From Streptomyces sp. JH14 (GTDB lineage Bacteria > Actinomycetota > Actinomycetes > Streptomycetales > Streptomycetaceae), in the NCBI RefSeq assembly GCF_029428675.1, contig NZ_JAJNEL010000001.1, positions 620,001 to 684,000 of the forward strand: a DNA stretch of 64,000 bases, read 5' to 3'. How positions within the stretch are numbered: position 1 is the first letter of the stretch; each line of letters starts with the position of its first letter. Made by a program: the position numbers and the translations under genes. The notes beneath the pieces were generated by a model that saw only the letters and a list, made by a program, of their open reading frames with translations, was not told where the DNA came from and did no database searches. Of this stretch, positions 26,941 to 35,557 are shown in pieces.

Positions 26941-27042
26941 CGCGGCCCGGCGTCGCGCCGGTTCCCGGTGCGCGGCGCTGCCGGCCCGGCCCTCGGGTCG
27001 TGTCGCGGGCCGCCGCCGACGCCACGTGGAACCGCAGCGGTC

Positions 27043-27603
27043 TCACACCTCGACGCCGAGCCCCTCGACGATCACCGCGTTCGGCAGCGCCGCAAGTGCC
27101 TTGCCCGGGAGGATCAGCTTGCCCCGGCGGCTGCCACTGCCGATCAGCACCCACTCCTCGTCCACCACGGCGGGATCGAGCAGGAGCGGCCAGCCGTCCG
27201 GGAGTCCGACCGGGGTGATGCCCCCGTACTCCATGCCGGTCTCGCCGACCGCCGTGTCCATGGAGGCGAACGACGCCTTGCGGGCGCCGAGGTGCCTGCG
27301 GACCGCCCCGTTCACATCGACGCGGGTGCTGGAGAGGACGACGCAGGCCGCCAGGGTGACTTCGCCTCCGCGCTTGCCGGCCACGACGACGCAGTTGGCC
27401 GACCGGTCGAGCAGGTCGGCACCGTGGTGGGCGACGAAGACCGCCGTGTCGGCGATCGCCGGGTCCGTGTCGACGTGGATGATCCGGTCGGCGGGGACGC
27501 CGCCCCAGCCCTCGCGCACGGCCTTGGCGACCGGCGGGGTCAGGAGACCGATGCGGTCGACGGCGGGGCCCGCGTCCTCGAAGGTTCCGATGGGTGCACG
27601 CAT
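27043..27603 (-). CDS. YbaK/EbsC (aminoacyl-tRNA deacylase-like) protein
   Basis: Stand-alone editing-domain protein of 186 residues that may hydrolyse mischarged tRNA (for example Cys- or Ala-tRNA(Pro)). Family features: a catalytic-region lysine in VVVAGKRGGEVTLAAC, TGMEYGGITPVGLPDGWPLLLD, and GSGSRRGKLILPGKALAALPNA near the end. ATG 27603 has a -10-like TAGCGT seven bases upstream, so the mRNA may be leaderless; a GTG nine bases upstream is an alternative. It is followed by nothing on its strand; the XRE regulator gene lies upstream in the same direction. Confidence 0.88.
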   Translation of the reverse strand: MRAPIGTFEDAGPAVDRIGLLTPPVAKAVREGWGGVPADRIIHVDTDPAIADTAVFVAHHGADLLDRSANCVVVAGKRGGEVTLAACVVLSSTRVDVNGAVRRHLGARKASFASMDTAVGETGMEYGGITPVGLPDGWPLLLDPAVVDEEWVLIGSGSRRGKLILPGKALAALPNAVIVEGLGVEV

Positions 27604-27647
27604 GAGCGCCACGCTAACAGCCGCCGCGCGACGGGCGATCGGCCGTC

Positions 27648-28220
27648 TCAGCGTACGGGCGGGATGGACACCGCCATCGTGAACTCGGCGGGTTCGGAGC
27701 CTTCGTTGCGGTAGGCGTGCGGGAGATGGGCCTCGAAGGTGGCGGAGCTGCCCGCGGGTACGGAATGCTCCTCGCCGTCGACCACGAGGGTGAGGACGCC
27801 CGCCGTGACGTGGAGCAGTTCGACGGTGCCCTCGGGGTGCGGGTCGGAGGCGCTGCTGTCGCCGGGGACCAGGCGCCAGGACCAGAGTTCGAGCGGCCCC
27901 CGCGCCTCCGTACCGACGAGCAGGGTGGTGGAGCTGCCCGCCTCGGTGGACCACATGCGCACCGCCTGGCTCTCGGGCACCAGCCGGACGTGCGATCCCT
28001 GTTCGTAGTCGAGCAGGGTGGTGATGCTGACGCCCAGCGCGTCGGCGAGCTTCACCGTGGTGCCGACACTCGGATTGGTACGCGCCTGCTCGATCTGGAT
28101 GATCATGCCTCGGCTGACCCCTGCGCGGGCGGCGAGGGCGTCCAGGGTGAAGCCACGTTCACCGCGCCAGCGCTTGAGGTTGCGCGCGAGCGACTGGGTG
28201 AGCTGGTCGAGATCAGACAC
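27648..28220 (-). CDS. XRE family regulator with C-terminal cupin
   Basis: Regulator of 190 residues: an XRE helix-turn-helix (about 9-62, GFTLDALAARAGVSRGMIIQIEQ) joined to a cupin sensor domain (about 110-185: DPHPEGTVELLHVTAGVLTLVVDGE, then HAYRNEGSEPAEF). HTH-cupin proteins commonly control an adjacent transporter or amino-acid/polyamine enzyme. GTG 28220. It is divergent from an EamA exporter; the 93-base gap contains possible operators. I infer that it represses that exporter. Confidence 0.9.
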   Translation of the reverse strand: MSDLDQLTQSLARNLKRWRGERGFTLDALAARAGVSRGMIIQIEQARTNPSVGTTVKLADALGVSITTLLDYEQGSHVRLVPESQAVRMWSTEAGSSTTLLVGTEARGPLELWSWRLVPGDSSASDPHPEGTVELLHVTAGVLTLVVDGEEHSVPAGSSATFEAHLPHAYRNEGSEPAEFTMAVSIPPVR

Positions 28221-28313
28221 GTTCCGTCCAATATCCTGGATGACAGAGTCAAAAATACTGCACTACGGTGTGGTGCACCCAACCGTTCATCGCACTGTAC
28301 TGCGAGGCCTGCC
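28221..28313. promoter_or_regulatory. Divergent promoter region, XRE-cupin gene and EamA exporter
   Basis: AT-richer than its surroundings (CAAAAATACTG near 28251). It contains TGCAC-N9-GTGCA (28259-28277) and the imperfect palindrome CGCACTGTACTGCG near 28290-28303. On the minus strand TTGACT is a possible -35. These are candidate sites for the regulator; none is proven. Confidence 0.4.
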
Positions 28314-29180
28314 ATGACAGCACTGTTCGCCCTGGCCACCAGCCTGCTCTGGGGGCTGGCCGACTTCGGCGGCGGGCTGCTCACCCGGCGTGCACCCGCG
28401 CTCACCGTGGTCGTGGTGTCACAGACCATGGCCGCTCTCGTGCTGGGCGTCGTCGTGGTGGCGACCGGGGGCTGGAGCGAGGCGGGACCGCAGCTCTGGT
28501 TCGCCGTGGCCGCGGGAGCGGTGGGCCCCGTGGCCATGCTGAGTTTCTACAAGGCGCTGGCGCTCGGCCCGATGGGGGTCGTGTCCCCGCTGGGCTCGCT
28601 CGGCGTCGCCGTGCCGGTGACCGTCGGGCTGGTCGTCGGCGAGCGGCCCGGACTGCTGCAGTTCGCCGGGGTCGGCGTCGCGATCGCGGGCATCGTGCTG
28701 GCCGGTGGGCCGGAGCTGCGCGGCGCACCGGTGCAGCGGCAGGCGGTGCTGCTGACCCTGCTGGCCGCGTTCGGCTTCGGAGCCGTGATGTCGCTGATCT
28801 CGCACGCCTCCACGACGGTCACCGGACTGTTCCTGGCGCTCTTCGTGCAGCGCGTCACCAATATCGCGGTCGGCGGTGCGGCTCTGTACGTCTCGGTACG
28901 GCGCGGTGCGCGCGCACTGCCCGAGGAGGGCGGGGCGGCCGCGGTGGCCGCCGCACTGCCCGCGCTGGCCTTCGTCGGCCTCGCCGATGTCGCGGCCAAC
29001 GGCACCTACTCCCTCGCCGCGCAGCACGGCCCGGTCACCGTGGCCGCCGTACTGGCCTCGCTGTATCCGGTGGTCACGGCCCTGGCCGCGCGCGGGGTGC
29101 TGGGCGAGCGGCTGCGCGGAGTACAGGCTGCGGGGGCCGGTCTGGCCCTGGTGGGGACCGTGCTGCTCGCCACCGGATAG
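28314..29180 (+). CDS. EamA/DMT family transporter
   Basis: Integral membrane exporter of 288 residues with about ten helices and the internal EamA duplication (halves about 1-138 and 150-286; each half ends in a helix of the VGVAIAGIVLAGG or AGLALVGTVLLATG type). DMT members export amino acids, metabolites or drugs. The WGLADFGGG near the N terminus matches the family pattern WG.. in helix 1. ATG 28314. Its divergent XRE-cupin neighbour is the probable regulator. Substrate unknown. Confidence 0.88.
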   Translation: MTALFALATSLLWGLADFGGGLLTRRAPALTVVVVSQTMAALVLGVVVVATGGWSEAGPQLWFAVAAGAVGPVAMLSFYKALALGPMGVVSPLGSLGVAVPVTVGLVVGERPGLLQFAGVGVAIAGIVLAGGPELRGAPVQRQAVLLTLLAAFGFGAVMSLISHASTTVTGLFLALFVQRVTNIAVGGAALYVSVRRGARALPEEGGAAAVAAALPALAFVGLADVAANGTYSLAAQHGPVTVAAVLASLYPVVTALAARGVLGERLRGVQAAGAGLALVGTVLLATG

Positions 29181-29233
29181 CGATCCGGTTCGCGGCTCCG
29201 GAACCCTCCCCGGGCGTCGGGCAGACCCTGCCC

Positions 29234-29971
29234 CTACCCTTCGTCCAGTTCCGCGACGGCCAGCAGCTGTTCGGGCGTGACATCGGCCGGGATCGGGACC
29301 GGAGCGGGCGTGCGCAGCGGCGGCTGCCAGCCCTTCGCCGGGTCCCAGCTGCGTACGACACGTGCGGGCGCCCCGGCCACCACCGCGTGGTCGGGCACCT
29401 CGCCGCGCACCACCGCACCCGCCGCAACCACCACATTGCGCCCGAGCCGGGCCCCCGGAAGGATCACCGCGCCGGTGCCGATCCAGCAGCCGGGGCCGAT
29501 GGCCACCGGTTCCATGCGGGGCCACTGTCTGCCGACCGGCTCGTGCGGGTCGTCGTAACTGTGATTGGTGGACGTGATGTAGACGTACGGTCCGCAGTAC
29601 GTGTTCGAGCCGATGGTCACCGTGGTGTCGGCGACCACATGGCTGCCGCGTCCGAGCACCACACCGTCGCCGAGGGTCAGGATCGGTGCGGAGCCGAGGT
29701 CCAGGTCCGGCATCAGTCCGGCGGTCAGGGTGACCTGCTCGCCGATGATGCAGTGGCCGCCGAGCTCGATCCACGGCTCACCGAAGACCGTGCCCTGCGG
29801 GAACGCGAGCCGGGTCCCCTCGCCGATGCGGCCGAACCGCAGTCCGCCGGGGTGCTCCGCGGTGACGGCGCCCGCTTCCTGTATCGCACGCCAGCCGCGG
29901 TGGACGGCCCGCGACAGGACGCGGCGGCGCCAGGCGGTGAGGGATGAGAACGTGTTGCTGTTCTTCGGCAC
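29234..29971 (-). CDS. Hexapeptide-repeat (LbH) acyltransferase
   Basis: Left-handed beta-helix O-acyltransferase of 245 residues. Hexapeptide repeats run from about 70 to 215, with ITSTNHSYDDP carrying the probable catalytic His of the acetyltransferase group, and WIGTGAVILPGARLGRNVVVAAGAVV as the classic C-terminal coil. Start GTG 29971 (VPKNSNTFSS). The donor may be acetyl-CoA and the acceptor a sugar or cell-surface glycan, as in WbbJ/maltose acetyltransferases (family knowledge). No polysaccharide genes are adjacent. Confidence 0.85.
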   Translation of the reverse strand: MPKNSNTFSSLTAWRRRVLSRAVHRGWRAIQEAGAVTAEHPGGLRFGRIGEGTRLAFPQGTVFGEPWIELGGHCIIGEQVTLTAGLMPDLDLGSAPILTLGDGVVLGRGSHVVADTTVTIGSNTYCGPYVYITSTNHSYDDPHEPVGRQWPRMEPVAIGPGCWIGTGAVILPGARLGRNVVVAAGAVVRGEVPDHAVVAGAPARVVRSWDPAKGWQPPLRTPAPVPIPADVTPEQLLAVAELDEG

Positions 29972-30162
29972 TCGCTCACGGTAGTCGGCACGACCGGGCC
30001 GGTCACCGCGGTGTCCTGTGATGTTCACCCCACTCCACGACGGCGGACGGCCGTCGCATACGGTTCCCCTGGCCCGGTCGGCAACCGCGATCGAGCCACC
30101 GCGCACGAACAACCGCGGCCGGACCATGCGGCCGACCGAACCGGAGCACGGAGGAACGGGCG

Positions 30163-30693
30163 ATGGCAGAGCAGGCGTTGATCACGGGCATGGGCGGCCA
30201 CGAACCGGCCATCGACGTGACGGCCTTCACGGCACCGACGTCGGTCGTGATCGGCGAGGTGACCATGGCCGCGGGCTCCAGCGTCTGGTACCAGGCGGTA
30301 CTGCGCGCCGACAGCGCTTCCATCACCATCGGGGCCGACAGCAACATCCAGGACGGCTGCACCGTCCACGCCGACCCCGGGTTCCCCACGACGGTCGGTG
30401 AGCGCGTCTCGGTCGGCCACAACGCCGTACTGCACGGCTGCACCGTCGAGGACGACGTCCTGGTCGGCATGGGCGCCACGGTCCTCAACGGGGCGCACAT
30501 CGGCGCCGGTTCGCTGGTCGCGGCTCAGGCGCTGGTCCCGCAGGGGATGCGGGTACCGCCGGGTTCGCTCGTCGCGGGCGTGCCCGCCAAGGTCAAGCGA
30601 CAGCTGACCGAGGAGGAGCTGGAGGGCATCAAGTTCAACGCGGTGGGGTACGTCGAGCTGGCCAAGGCGCACCGCCGGGCACACGCGGGCTGA
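30163..30693 (+). CDS. Gamma-class carbonic anhydrase-like protein
   Basis: Trimeric left-handed beta-helix enzyme of 176 residues. The three likely metal ligands are His69 (CTVHADPG), His86 and His91 (VGHNAVLHGC), spaced as in bacterial YrdA/Cam proteins; SSVWYQAVLRAD with the conserved Arg and Asp is also present. It would hydrate CO2 in the cytoplasm, although many YrdA-like members show weak activity. ATG 30163 follows GGAGGAACG. It is divergent from the acyltransferase gene. Confidence 0.9.
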   Translation: MAEQALITGMGGHEPAIDVTAFTAPTSVVIGEVTMAAGSSVWYQAVLRADSASITIGADSNIQDGCTVHADPGFPTTVGERVSVGHNAVLHGCTVEDDVLVGMGATVLNGAHIGAGSLVAAQALVPQGMRVPPGSLVAGVPAKVKRQLTEEELEGIKFNAVGYVELAKAHRRAHAG

Positions 30694-30806
30694 AGCACCG
30701 CAGGAGCCGCCCGGCCGTCCGACGAAGGCCGGCCGCAGGCGTCTTTGGCCGTCGCTCGAAGGCGAGTACCGCAGGAGCGGTCGGCCCCATGAGCCGGCCG
30801 ACGGGC
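30694..30806. repeat. Imperfect repeated intergenic element
   Basis: ACCGCAGGAGC occurs twice (30698-30708 and 30769-30779). Between the copies GGCCGTCCGACGAAGGC is echoed as GGCCGTCGCTCGAAGGC. ACCGCAGGAGCGGT also forms a small hairpin (30769-30782). Such CGCAGGAGC/GACGAAGG blocks recur between Streptomyces genes as far as I recall. Here they separate two convergent genes and could serve as a terminator. Confidence 0.5.
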
Positions 30807-31466
30807 TCAGTCCGCGACGGGTACGGACGCCGCTTCGGCGGCCGCACGTTCCTCGGACTGCGCCGCCGCCTTCTTCGCGCGGCTCCTGAGGACCAGCATC
30901 GAGGTCAGGCCGATCAGCAGCGCGACCACCAGTCCGAGCCAGGAGAAACGCTTCAGCCAGGCCTCGGCGACAACCCCCACCGAGTAGACGACGGCGGTGG
31001 TACCACCCGCCCAGGCGATGCCGCCCAGCACATTGGCGATCAGGAACTTCCAGTACGGCATGCGCAGGACTCCGGCCAGCGGTCCGGCGAAGATGCGCAG
31101 CAGCGCCACGAACCGGCCGAAGAACACCGCCCACATGCCCCACTTCTGGAACGACCGCTCCGCCATGGCGATCTGGTCCACACCGAAGTGTCTGGGGAAC
31201 CTGCCACCGAGCCAGGCGAGCAGGGGGCGGCCGCCCCTGCGGCCGATGGCGTACCCGATCGAGTCCCCGACGACGGCTCCCGCCGTGGCGCAGACGCCGA
31301 GGATCACGGGGTCGATGCCGCTGTGCCCGGCGGCCAGCAGCGCGGCGCTGACAAGGACGATCTCACCGGGCAGCGGAATGCCCAGGCTCTCCAGACCGAT
31401 GACGACGCCCACCAGGACGTACACGCTGATCGCAGGGACTGTCTCCAGCCACTCCTGGATGTGCAA
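30807..31466 (-). CDS. DedA family membrane protein
   Basis: Polytopic membrane protein of 219 residues. DedA/VTT features: ESLGIPLPGEIVLVSAALLA at about residue 24, GDSIGYAIGRRGGRPLL, RFVALLRIFAGPLAGV and NVLGGIAWA. Recent work assigns DedA proteins to undecaprenyl-phosphate or phospholipid flipping across the membrane (known for the family). The start is TTG 31466 behind GGGAGGAA; no ATG or GTG gives a better start. The C-terminal Ala/Glu-rich cytoplasmic tail (about 190-219) is common in actinobacterial members. Confidence 0.9.
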   Translation of the reverse strand: MHIQEWLETVPAISVYVLVGVVIGLESLGIPLPGEIVLVSAALLAAGHSGIDPVILGVCATAGAVVGDSIGYAIGRRGGRPLLAWLGGRFPRHFGVDQIAMAERSFQKWGMWAVFFGRFVALLRIFAGPLAGVLRMPYWKFLIANVLGGIAWAGGTTAVVYSVGVVAEAWLKRFSWLGLVVALLIGLTSMLVLRSRAKKAAAQSEERAAAEAASVPVAD

Positions 31467-31623
31467 CGCCGGTTCCTCCCGTGCTGATGTGCCGTCGCCC
31501 GCCGGGAAAGCTCCTCGGCGCACGGCGGGAAGCCTACCTGCCGGGGCCACCGGCCGGACAGCGCGAAGGGCCGCCCCGCCCCCCGTCACGGGGCAGGACG
31601 GCCCAGGTAGGCGCCGTGGGGTC

Positions 31624-32076
31624 TCAGGCGTTCGGGCGAAGCGTCCAGACGACCGTCATCTCACCGGTCACCGCGCCGTCCGCACGCCGGATCTCGATGG
31701 TGACGGGGAATTCCGGCCGCTTGCCCTCGTCGAGTTCGGCGACGACGTCCGCCACCGGTCGGCCGAGGGTCGCGGTCGCGGTGACGACGCCCATCGCCAG
31801 CTTCTTGTAGCCGATCTCCGCCTTCACGGCGAGCGGCACGGCACGGGACAGCTGGTCGGCGAAGGCGGCGATGACGATCGCTCCGCTCGCCGACTCCGCC
31901 AGCGTGAACATCGCTCCGGCGTGCGGTCCACCGACGTGGTTGTGGTAGTCGGCCTGGTCGGGCATGCGGACCACCGCCCGCTCGGCGGTGGTCTCCAGGA
32001 ACTCGAGGTTGAGGGTCCGGGCCATCGGAACCGTCGCGACGAGCATCTCCCCGACGGTCATCTGTTCAGCGCTCAT
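31624..32076 (-). CDS. PaaI-like hot-dog thioesterase (DUF4442)
   Basis: Hot-dog fold protein of 150 residues likely to hydrolyse an acyl-CoA. The block NHVGGPHAGAMFTLAESASG (about 69-88) is the family active-site region; the fold then continues LAVKAEIGYKKLAMG. ATG 32076 (MSAEQMTVGEML) has a -10-like TAACAT seven bases before it, suggesting a leaderless message. Substrate unknown. Confidence 0.85.
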   Translation of the reverse strand: MSAEQMTVGEMLVATVPMARTLNLEFLETTAERAVVRMPDQADYHNHVGGPHAGAMFTLAESASGAIVIAAFADQLSRAVPLAVKAEIGYKKLAMGVVTATATLGRPVADVVAELDEGKRPEFPVTIEIRRADGAVTGEMTVVWTLRPNA

Positions 32077-32202
32077 GAGCCGAATGTTACTCACGGGTAG
32101 CACCGTTTGACCATACCTCTCCCCTCCCGGCGTCCACCTTGACCGTTCCCTCACGGGGGCGGCCGTAGCCGACCGGCCGCAGCCCCTCTATCGTTACGCC
32201 CC

Positions 32203-33282
32203 ATGTGGCCAGGACAGCAGCCGCCCGGGGGCGAGCAGAACCCGCAGGACCAGAGTCAGAACCCGTATCAGCAACCGGGTTACCAGCAGCCGAATCCCTA
32301 TCAGCAGCCGGGATACCAGCAGCCGGGATATCAGCAGGGCCAGCCGGGTCAGCAGCCCGGTTACCCGCAGCAGGGACAGCCGGGCTACCCGCAGCCGAAC
32401 CCGTACCAGCAGCCGACCGTGCCGCAGTACGCGGTTCCCGGTCCGCCCGGTGCGCCGCAGCCCGGTGGCAACAAGAAGAAGTCGACGACCGTCGTCGCGA
32501 TCGTCGCGGCCACCGCCGTGGTGGCGGCCGCCGTGGTCACCGGTGTCGTGGTGATGAACAAGAACGACGACAAGGGGGGTACGGACGTCGCCGATGACGG
32601 GAAGTCGTCGTCCTCCCCGAAGCCGTCCGACAGCGCGTCCTCGCCCGAGGCGAACCCGCGCGGCACCGACGGGGACGCCAAGCCCCTCATCGCCGGCTGG
32701 AAGGTCGTCACCAACCCGAAGTGGGGCACCCAGTTCGACGTGCCCGGTGACTGGGAGGTCGCCGCTCCGGGGGTGTTCTCCTTCTTCGAGGACGACAAGA
32801 AGGGCGACGGCTCGCCGGCGGTCGGCTTCTCCGCACCGGCGTACTACAAGAGCAAGTGGTGCGTCGACGACGTCGACAAGGACGGCACCAAGGAGGACAT
32901 GAGCCTGGCCGGTGTCGGCACCAAGGGCGCCCAGGGGGCCAAGTCCACGGACGAGGCCGCCACCAACGAGGCCGCCAACTGGGTGTGGGCGGCCTATGCG
33001 CAGCACATGCCGAAGGGCACCATCAAGATCGGCAAGCCCAAGCCGTACACCACCAAGTCCGGTGTCACCGGCAGTGTCGTCACGGCCACCGCGCCCGGCG
33101 TCACCAAGAAGCACAAGTGCGACAGCGACGGCAAGTCGATCGCGTTCTCCTTCAAGAACAGCAACGGCGAGTACTCGTCGTGGATCCTCTACGCCGGAGC
33201 GGACGTCGAGGGCGAGCTTCCGGACACCACGATCCAGAAGATCCTCAGCACCCTGCGGCTCACGGACATCACCAAGTCCTGA
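32203..33282 (+). CDS. Q/P/Y-repeat single-pass membrane protein
   Basis: Protein of 359 residues in three parts: a disordered N-terminal tail made of imperfect repeats of PGYQQP/NPYQQP (about 20-71), one transmembrane helix preceded by NKKK (about 95-118), and an outside domain (about 165-355) after a Ser/Pro-rich linker. This plan is common in actinobacterial proteins with cytoplasmic proline-rich tails that bind partners near the membrane. The outer domain has two cysteines (SKWCVDD and KKHKCDS) that could form a disulfide. No enzyme motif is visible; function unknown. TATCGT eight bases before ATG 32203 may be a -10. Confidence 0.8.
   Translation: MWPGQQPPGGEQNPQDQSQNPYQQPGYQQPNPYQQPGYQQPGYQQGQPGQQPGYPQQGQPGYPQPNPYQQPTVPQYAVPGPPGAPQPGGNKKKSTTVVAIVAATAVVAAAVVTGVVVMNKNDDKGGTDVADDGKSSSSPKPSDSASSPEANPRGTDGDAKPLIAGWKVVTNPKWGTQFDVPGDWEVAAPGVFSFFEDDKKGDGSPAVGFSAPAYYKSKWCVDDVDKDGTKEDMSLAGVGTKGAQGAKSTDEAATNEAANWVWAAYAQHMPKGTIKIGKPKPYTTKSGVTGSVVTATAPGVTKKHKCDSDGKSIAFSFKNSNGEYSSWILYAGADVEGELPDTTIQKILSTLRLTDITKS
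32260..32415 (+). repeat. Imperfect tandem repeat encoding PGYQQP/NPYQQP units
   Basis: The DNA repeats CAGCAGCCGGG(A/T)TAC-like units within the 5' part of the gene at 32203. Codons vary between TAC/TAT and GGA/GGT, so the repeat is selected at protein level or has drifted from an exact duplication. Confidence 0.8.
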
Positions 33283-33297
33283 TCCACCGGTGACCTG

Positions 33298-33333
33298 TGC
33301 CTGATCCGGCCCGCTCCGGGGCCGGATCAGGCA
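33298..33333. terminator. Perfect 15-bp hairpin terminator
   Basis: TGCCTGATCCGGCCC (33298-33312) and its exact complement (33319-33333) flank the loop GCTCCG. It is followed by ATGCATTT. It sits 16 bases after the stop of the repeat membrane protein and just before the MFS promoter. Confidence 0.88.
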
Positions 33334-33339
33334 ATGCAT

Positions 33340-33369
33340 TTGGCAGGGCGGGGTCCCGACAGGGATAGT
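33340..33369 (+). promoter_or_regulatory. Promoter of the MFS gene
   Basis: -35 TTGGCA (33340-33345), an 18-base spacer and -10 GATAGT (33364-33369), six bases before the GTG at 33376. This fits a housekeeping promoter giving a leaderless transcript. Confidence 0.55.
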
Positions 33370-33375
33370 CCCTTG

Positions 33376-34728
33376 GTGACTCCTGCTTCCGTACCCTCGC
33401 CCCGTATGCGCCGCCGCCCCGCCTGGGCGGGGCGCAACTACAGTCTGCTGACCGCCGCCGCGATCATCACCGGCCTGGGTACCCACGGCGCACTGATCGC
33501 GTCGGCGTTCGCCGTCCTGGAGTCCGGCGGCGACGGTGGTGACGTCGGTCTGGTCGCCGCCGCCCGTACCGCACCCCTGGTCGTCTTCCTTCTCATCGGT
33601 GGCGCGATCGCGGACCGGCTGCCGCGCCACCGCGTGATGGTCGCGGCGAACGCCCTGAACTGCGTCTCGCAGGCCGCCTTCGCGTGGCTGGTCCTGGCCG
33701 GCGATCCGGAGCTCTGGCAGATGATGGTGCTCACCGCGGCGTGCGGCACCGGGCAGGCGTTCTTCAACCCGGCGGCCGAGGGCATGCTGATGTCCAGCGT
33801 CAGCGGCGAACAGGCCAGCCGTGCCTTCGCGCTGTTCCGGATGTCGATGCACGGCGCCGCCATCGGTGGTGCGGCGCTCGGCGGTGCCATGATCGCGGCG
33901 ATGAATCCGGGCTGGGTGCTGGCCGTCGACGCCGCGGCCTTCGCGGTCGCCGGGCTGCTGCGCGCCTTCCTCGACGTCGCCCACATCCCGTCGCGCGCGC
34001 CGGGCGGCGGGCTGCTGGCCGATCTGCGCGAGGGCTGGCAGGAGTTCGTCGGCCGCCCCTGGCTGTGGTCCATCGTGGCGCAGTTCTCGGTGGTGGTCGC
34101 GGTGGTCGGGGCGGCCGAGTCGGTGTACGGGCCGCTGGTCGCCCGCGACGAGCTCGGCGGCGCCAGCCCCTGGGGACTCGCACTCGCCGCGTTCGGGGTG
34201 GGCACCCTGTGCGGGGCGCTGCTGATGATGCGCTGGAAACCCCGGCGGCTGCTGCTCGCCGGGTCGCTCTGCGTCTTCCCGCTGGCCCTGCCCTCGGCGG
34301 CGCTCGCCGTACCGCTGCCGGTGGCCGGGCTCAGCGCGGTGATGTTCGTCAGCGGCGTCGCCATCGAGGTGTTCGGCGTCTCCTGGATGACGGCCCTGCA
34401 TCAGGAGATCCCGGAGGAGAAGCTGTCGCGCGTCTCGGCGTACGACTGGTTCGGATCGGTGGCGATGCTGCCGCTGGCCACCGCGGTCGCCGGTCCGATG
34501 GAGGGCCTGGTCGGGCGGGGCCAGGCGCTGTGGGGCTGTGCGGTGCTCATCGTGCTGGTCACGGGGGCCGTGCTGTTCGTACCCGACGTACGCAACCTGA
34601 CCCGCCGGACGGGCGCCGCGGTGGCGGGGTCCGCAGCCGCGAAGGCACCGGTGTCCACGGCCGCGGACACCCCGGCGGGGCAGGTGCCGTCAGCCGATCC
34701 CGAAGGTGCCGTCGGGCGGCTCGGGTGA
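33376..34728 (+). CDS. MFS transporter
   Basis: Major facilitator of 450 residues with about twelve helices. The loop-2 motif is seen as GGAIADRLPRHRVMVAANA (about 78-96). It belongs to the MFS_3/enterobactin-exporter-like group common in actinobacteria; several helices are Ala/Gly-rich, for example AIGGAALGGAMIAAMNPGWVL. Start GTG 33376 is favoured by the promoter upstream; ATG 33406 is an alternative. The C-terminal Ala/Pro tail overlaps the end of the convergent spermidine-synthase-like gene by 39 bases. The export substrate is unknown. Confidence 0.87.
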   Translation: MTPASVPSPRMRRRPAWAGRNYSLLTAAAIITGLGTHGALIASAFAVLESGGDGGDVGLVAAARTAPLVVFLLIGGAIADRLPRHRVMVAANALNCVSQAAFAWLVLAGDPELWQMMVLTAACGTGQAFFNPAAEGMLMSSVSGEQASRAFALFRMSMHGAAIGGAALGGAMIAAMNPGWVLAVDAAAFAVAGLLRAFLDVAHIPSRAPGGGLLADLREGWQEFVGRPWLWSIVAQFSVVVAVVGAAESVYGPLVARDELGGASPWGLALAAFGVGTLCGALLMMRWKPRRLLLAGSLCVFPLALPSAALAVPLPVAGLSAVMFVSGVAIEVFGVSWMTALHQEIPEEKLSRVSAYDWFGSVAMLPLATAVAGPMEGLVGRGQALWGCAVLIVLVTGAVLFVPDVRNLTRRTGAAVAGSAAAKAPVSTAADTPAGQVPSADPEGAVGRLG

Positions 34729-35535
34729 GGCGACCGCGTCGGCGTCCCGGACCGGCCGGGCGCCGCCGATGAGCCGCGCGAGCGCAGCCCCGTGCTCGAC
34801 CCGGGCCGGAAAGGCGTCGGCGGCGCAGCGGCGGGCCAGCGTCGCGGTGTCGAGGGGGCTGCGGGAGGCGACCAGGACGACGTTCCCGAAACGCCGGCCG
34901 CGCAGCACCGCCGGTTCGGCGATCACCGCGAGCTCGCCGAAGACGGTCGCGAAGTTGGCGAGTTGCGAGCGGAGAAAGCCGAAGGGCGTGCAGTCGGCGA
35001 GGTTGGCGGCGTAGACGCCGTCGTCACGCAGCGCCCGTCCGGCCGCCTGCGCGTACTCGACGGACGTGAAGTGCGCGGGCACCCGCGAACCCCCGAAGAC
35101 GTCCGCGATCAGGACGTCGACGGACGCGGGCGGTGTCTCCTCCAGAAGGCCTCGGGCGTCGGTCGCGTGCACGGTGATGCCGCTGCCCTCGGGTACCGGC
35201 AGCTGCTCGGCGACCAGTGCGAGCAGGCCGTGGTCGGCCTCGGCGACGACCTGCCGCGAGCCCGGCCGGGTCGCGGTGACGTAGCGCGGCACGGTGAGCG
35301 CACCGCCGCCGAGGTGGAGCACGTCGAGGGGGGTGTCCGGTTCCGCGGCGCAGTCCAGGACATGGGCGAGCCGCTGGGTGTACTCGAACTCCAGGTGGAC
35401 TGGATCGTCCAGGTCGACGTACGACTGCGGTGCGCCGTCGACCGTGAGCAGCCAGGCCCGGTCCCGGTCCACATCGGGAAGCAGTCTGGCAGTGCCCTGG
35501 TCCACGTCCCGGATGACAGGTATCGGCTCGTTCAC
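34690..35535 (-). CDS. Spermidine synthase-like protein
   Basis: Soluble Rossmann-fold protein of 281 residues. The class I methyltransferase-like nucleotide motif is VLHLGGGALTVPRY (about 71-84), followed by EADHGLLALV and DARGLLEETPPASVDVLIADVFGGS, the last resembling the polyamine synthase gate-keeping D-x-x-D region. The spermidine synthase signature is partly degenerate, and actinobacterial members of this group have no proven aminopropyl transfer; a methyltransferase role is also possible. GTG 35535. Convergent with the MFS gene, overlapping it by 39 bases. Confidence 0.82.
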   Translation of the reverse strand: MNEPIPVIRDVDQGTARLLPDVDRDRAWLLTVDGAPQSYVDLDDPVHLEFEYTQRLAHVLDCAAEPDTPLDVLHLGGGALTVPRYVTATRPGSRQVVAEADHGLLALVAEQLPVPEGSGITVHATDARGLLEETPPASVDVLIADVFGGSRVPAHFTSVEYAQAAGRALRDDGVYAANLADCTPFGFLRSQLANFATVFGELAVIAEPAVLRGRRFGNVVLVASRSPLDTATLARRCAADAFPARVEHGAALARLIGGARPVRDADAVASPEPPDGTFGIG

Positions 35536-35557
35536 CCTTCCATTGTGGGGTGCCTGT

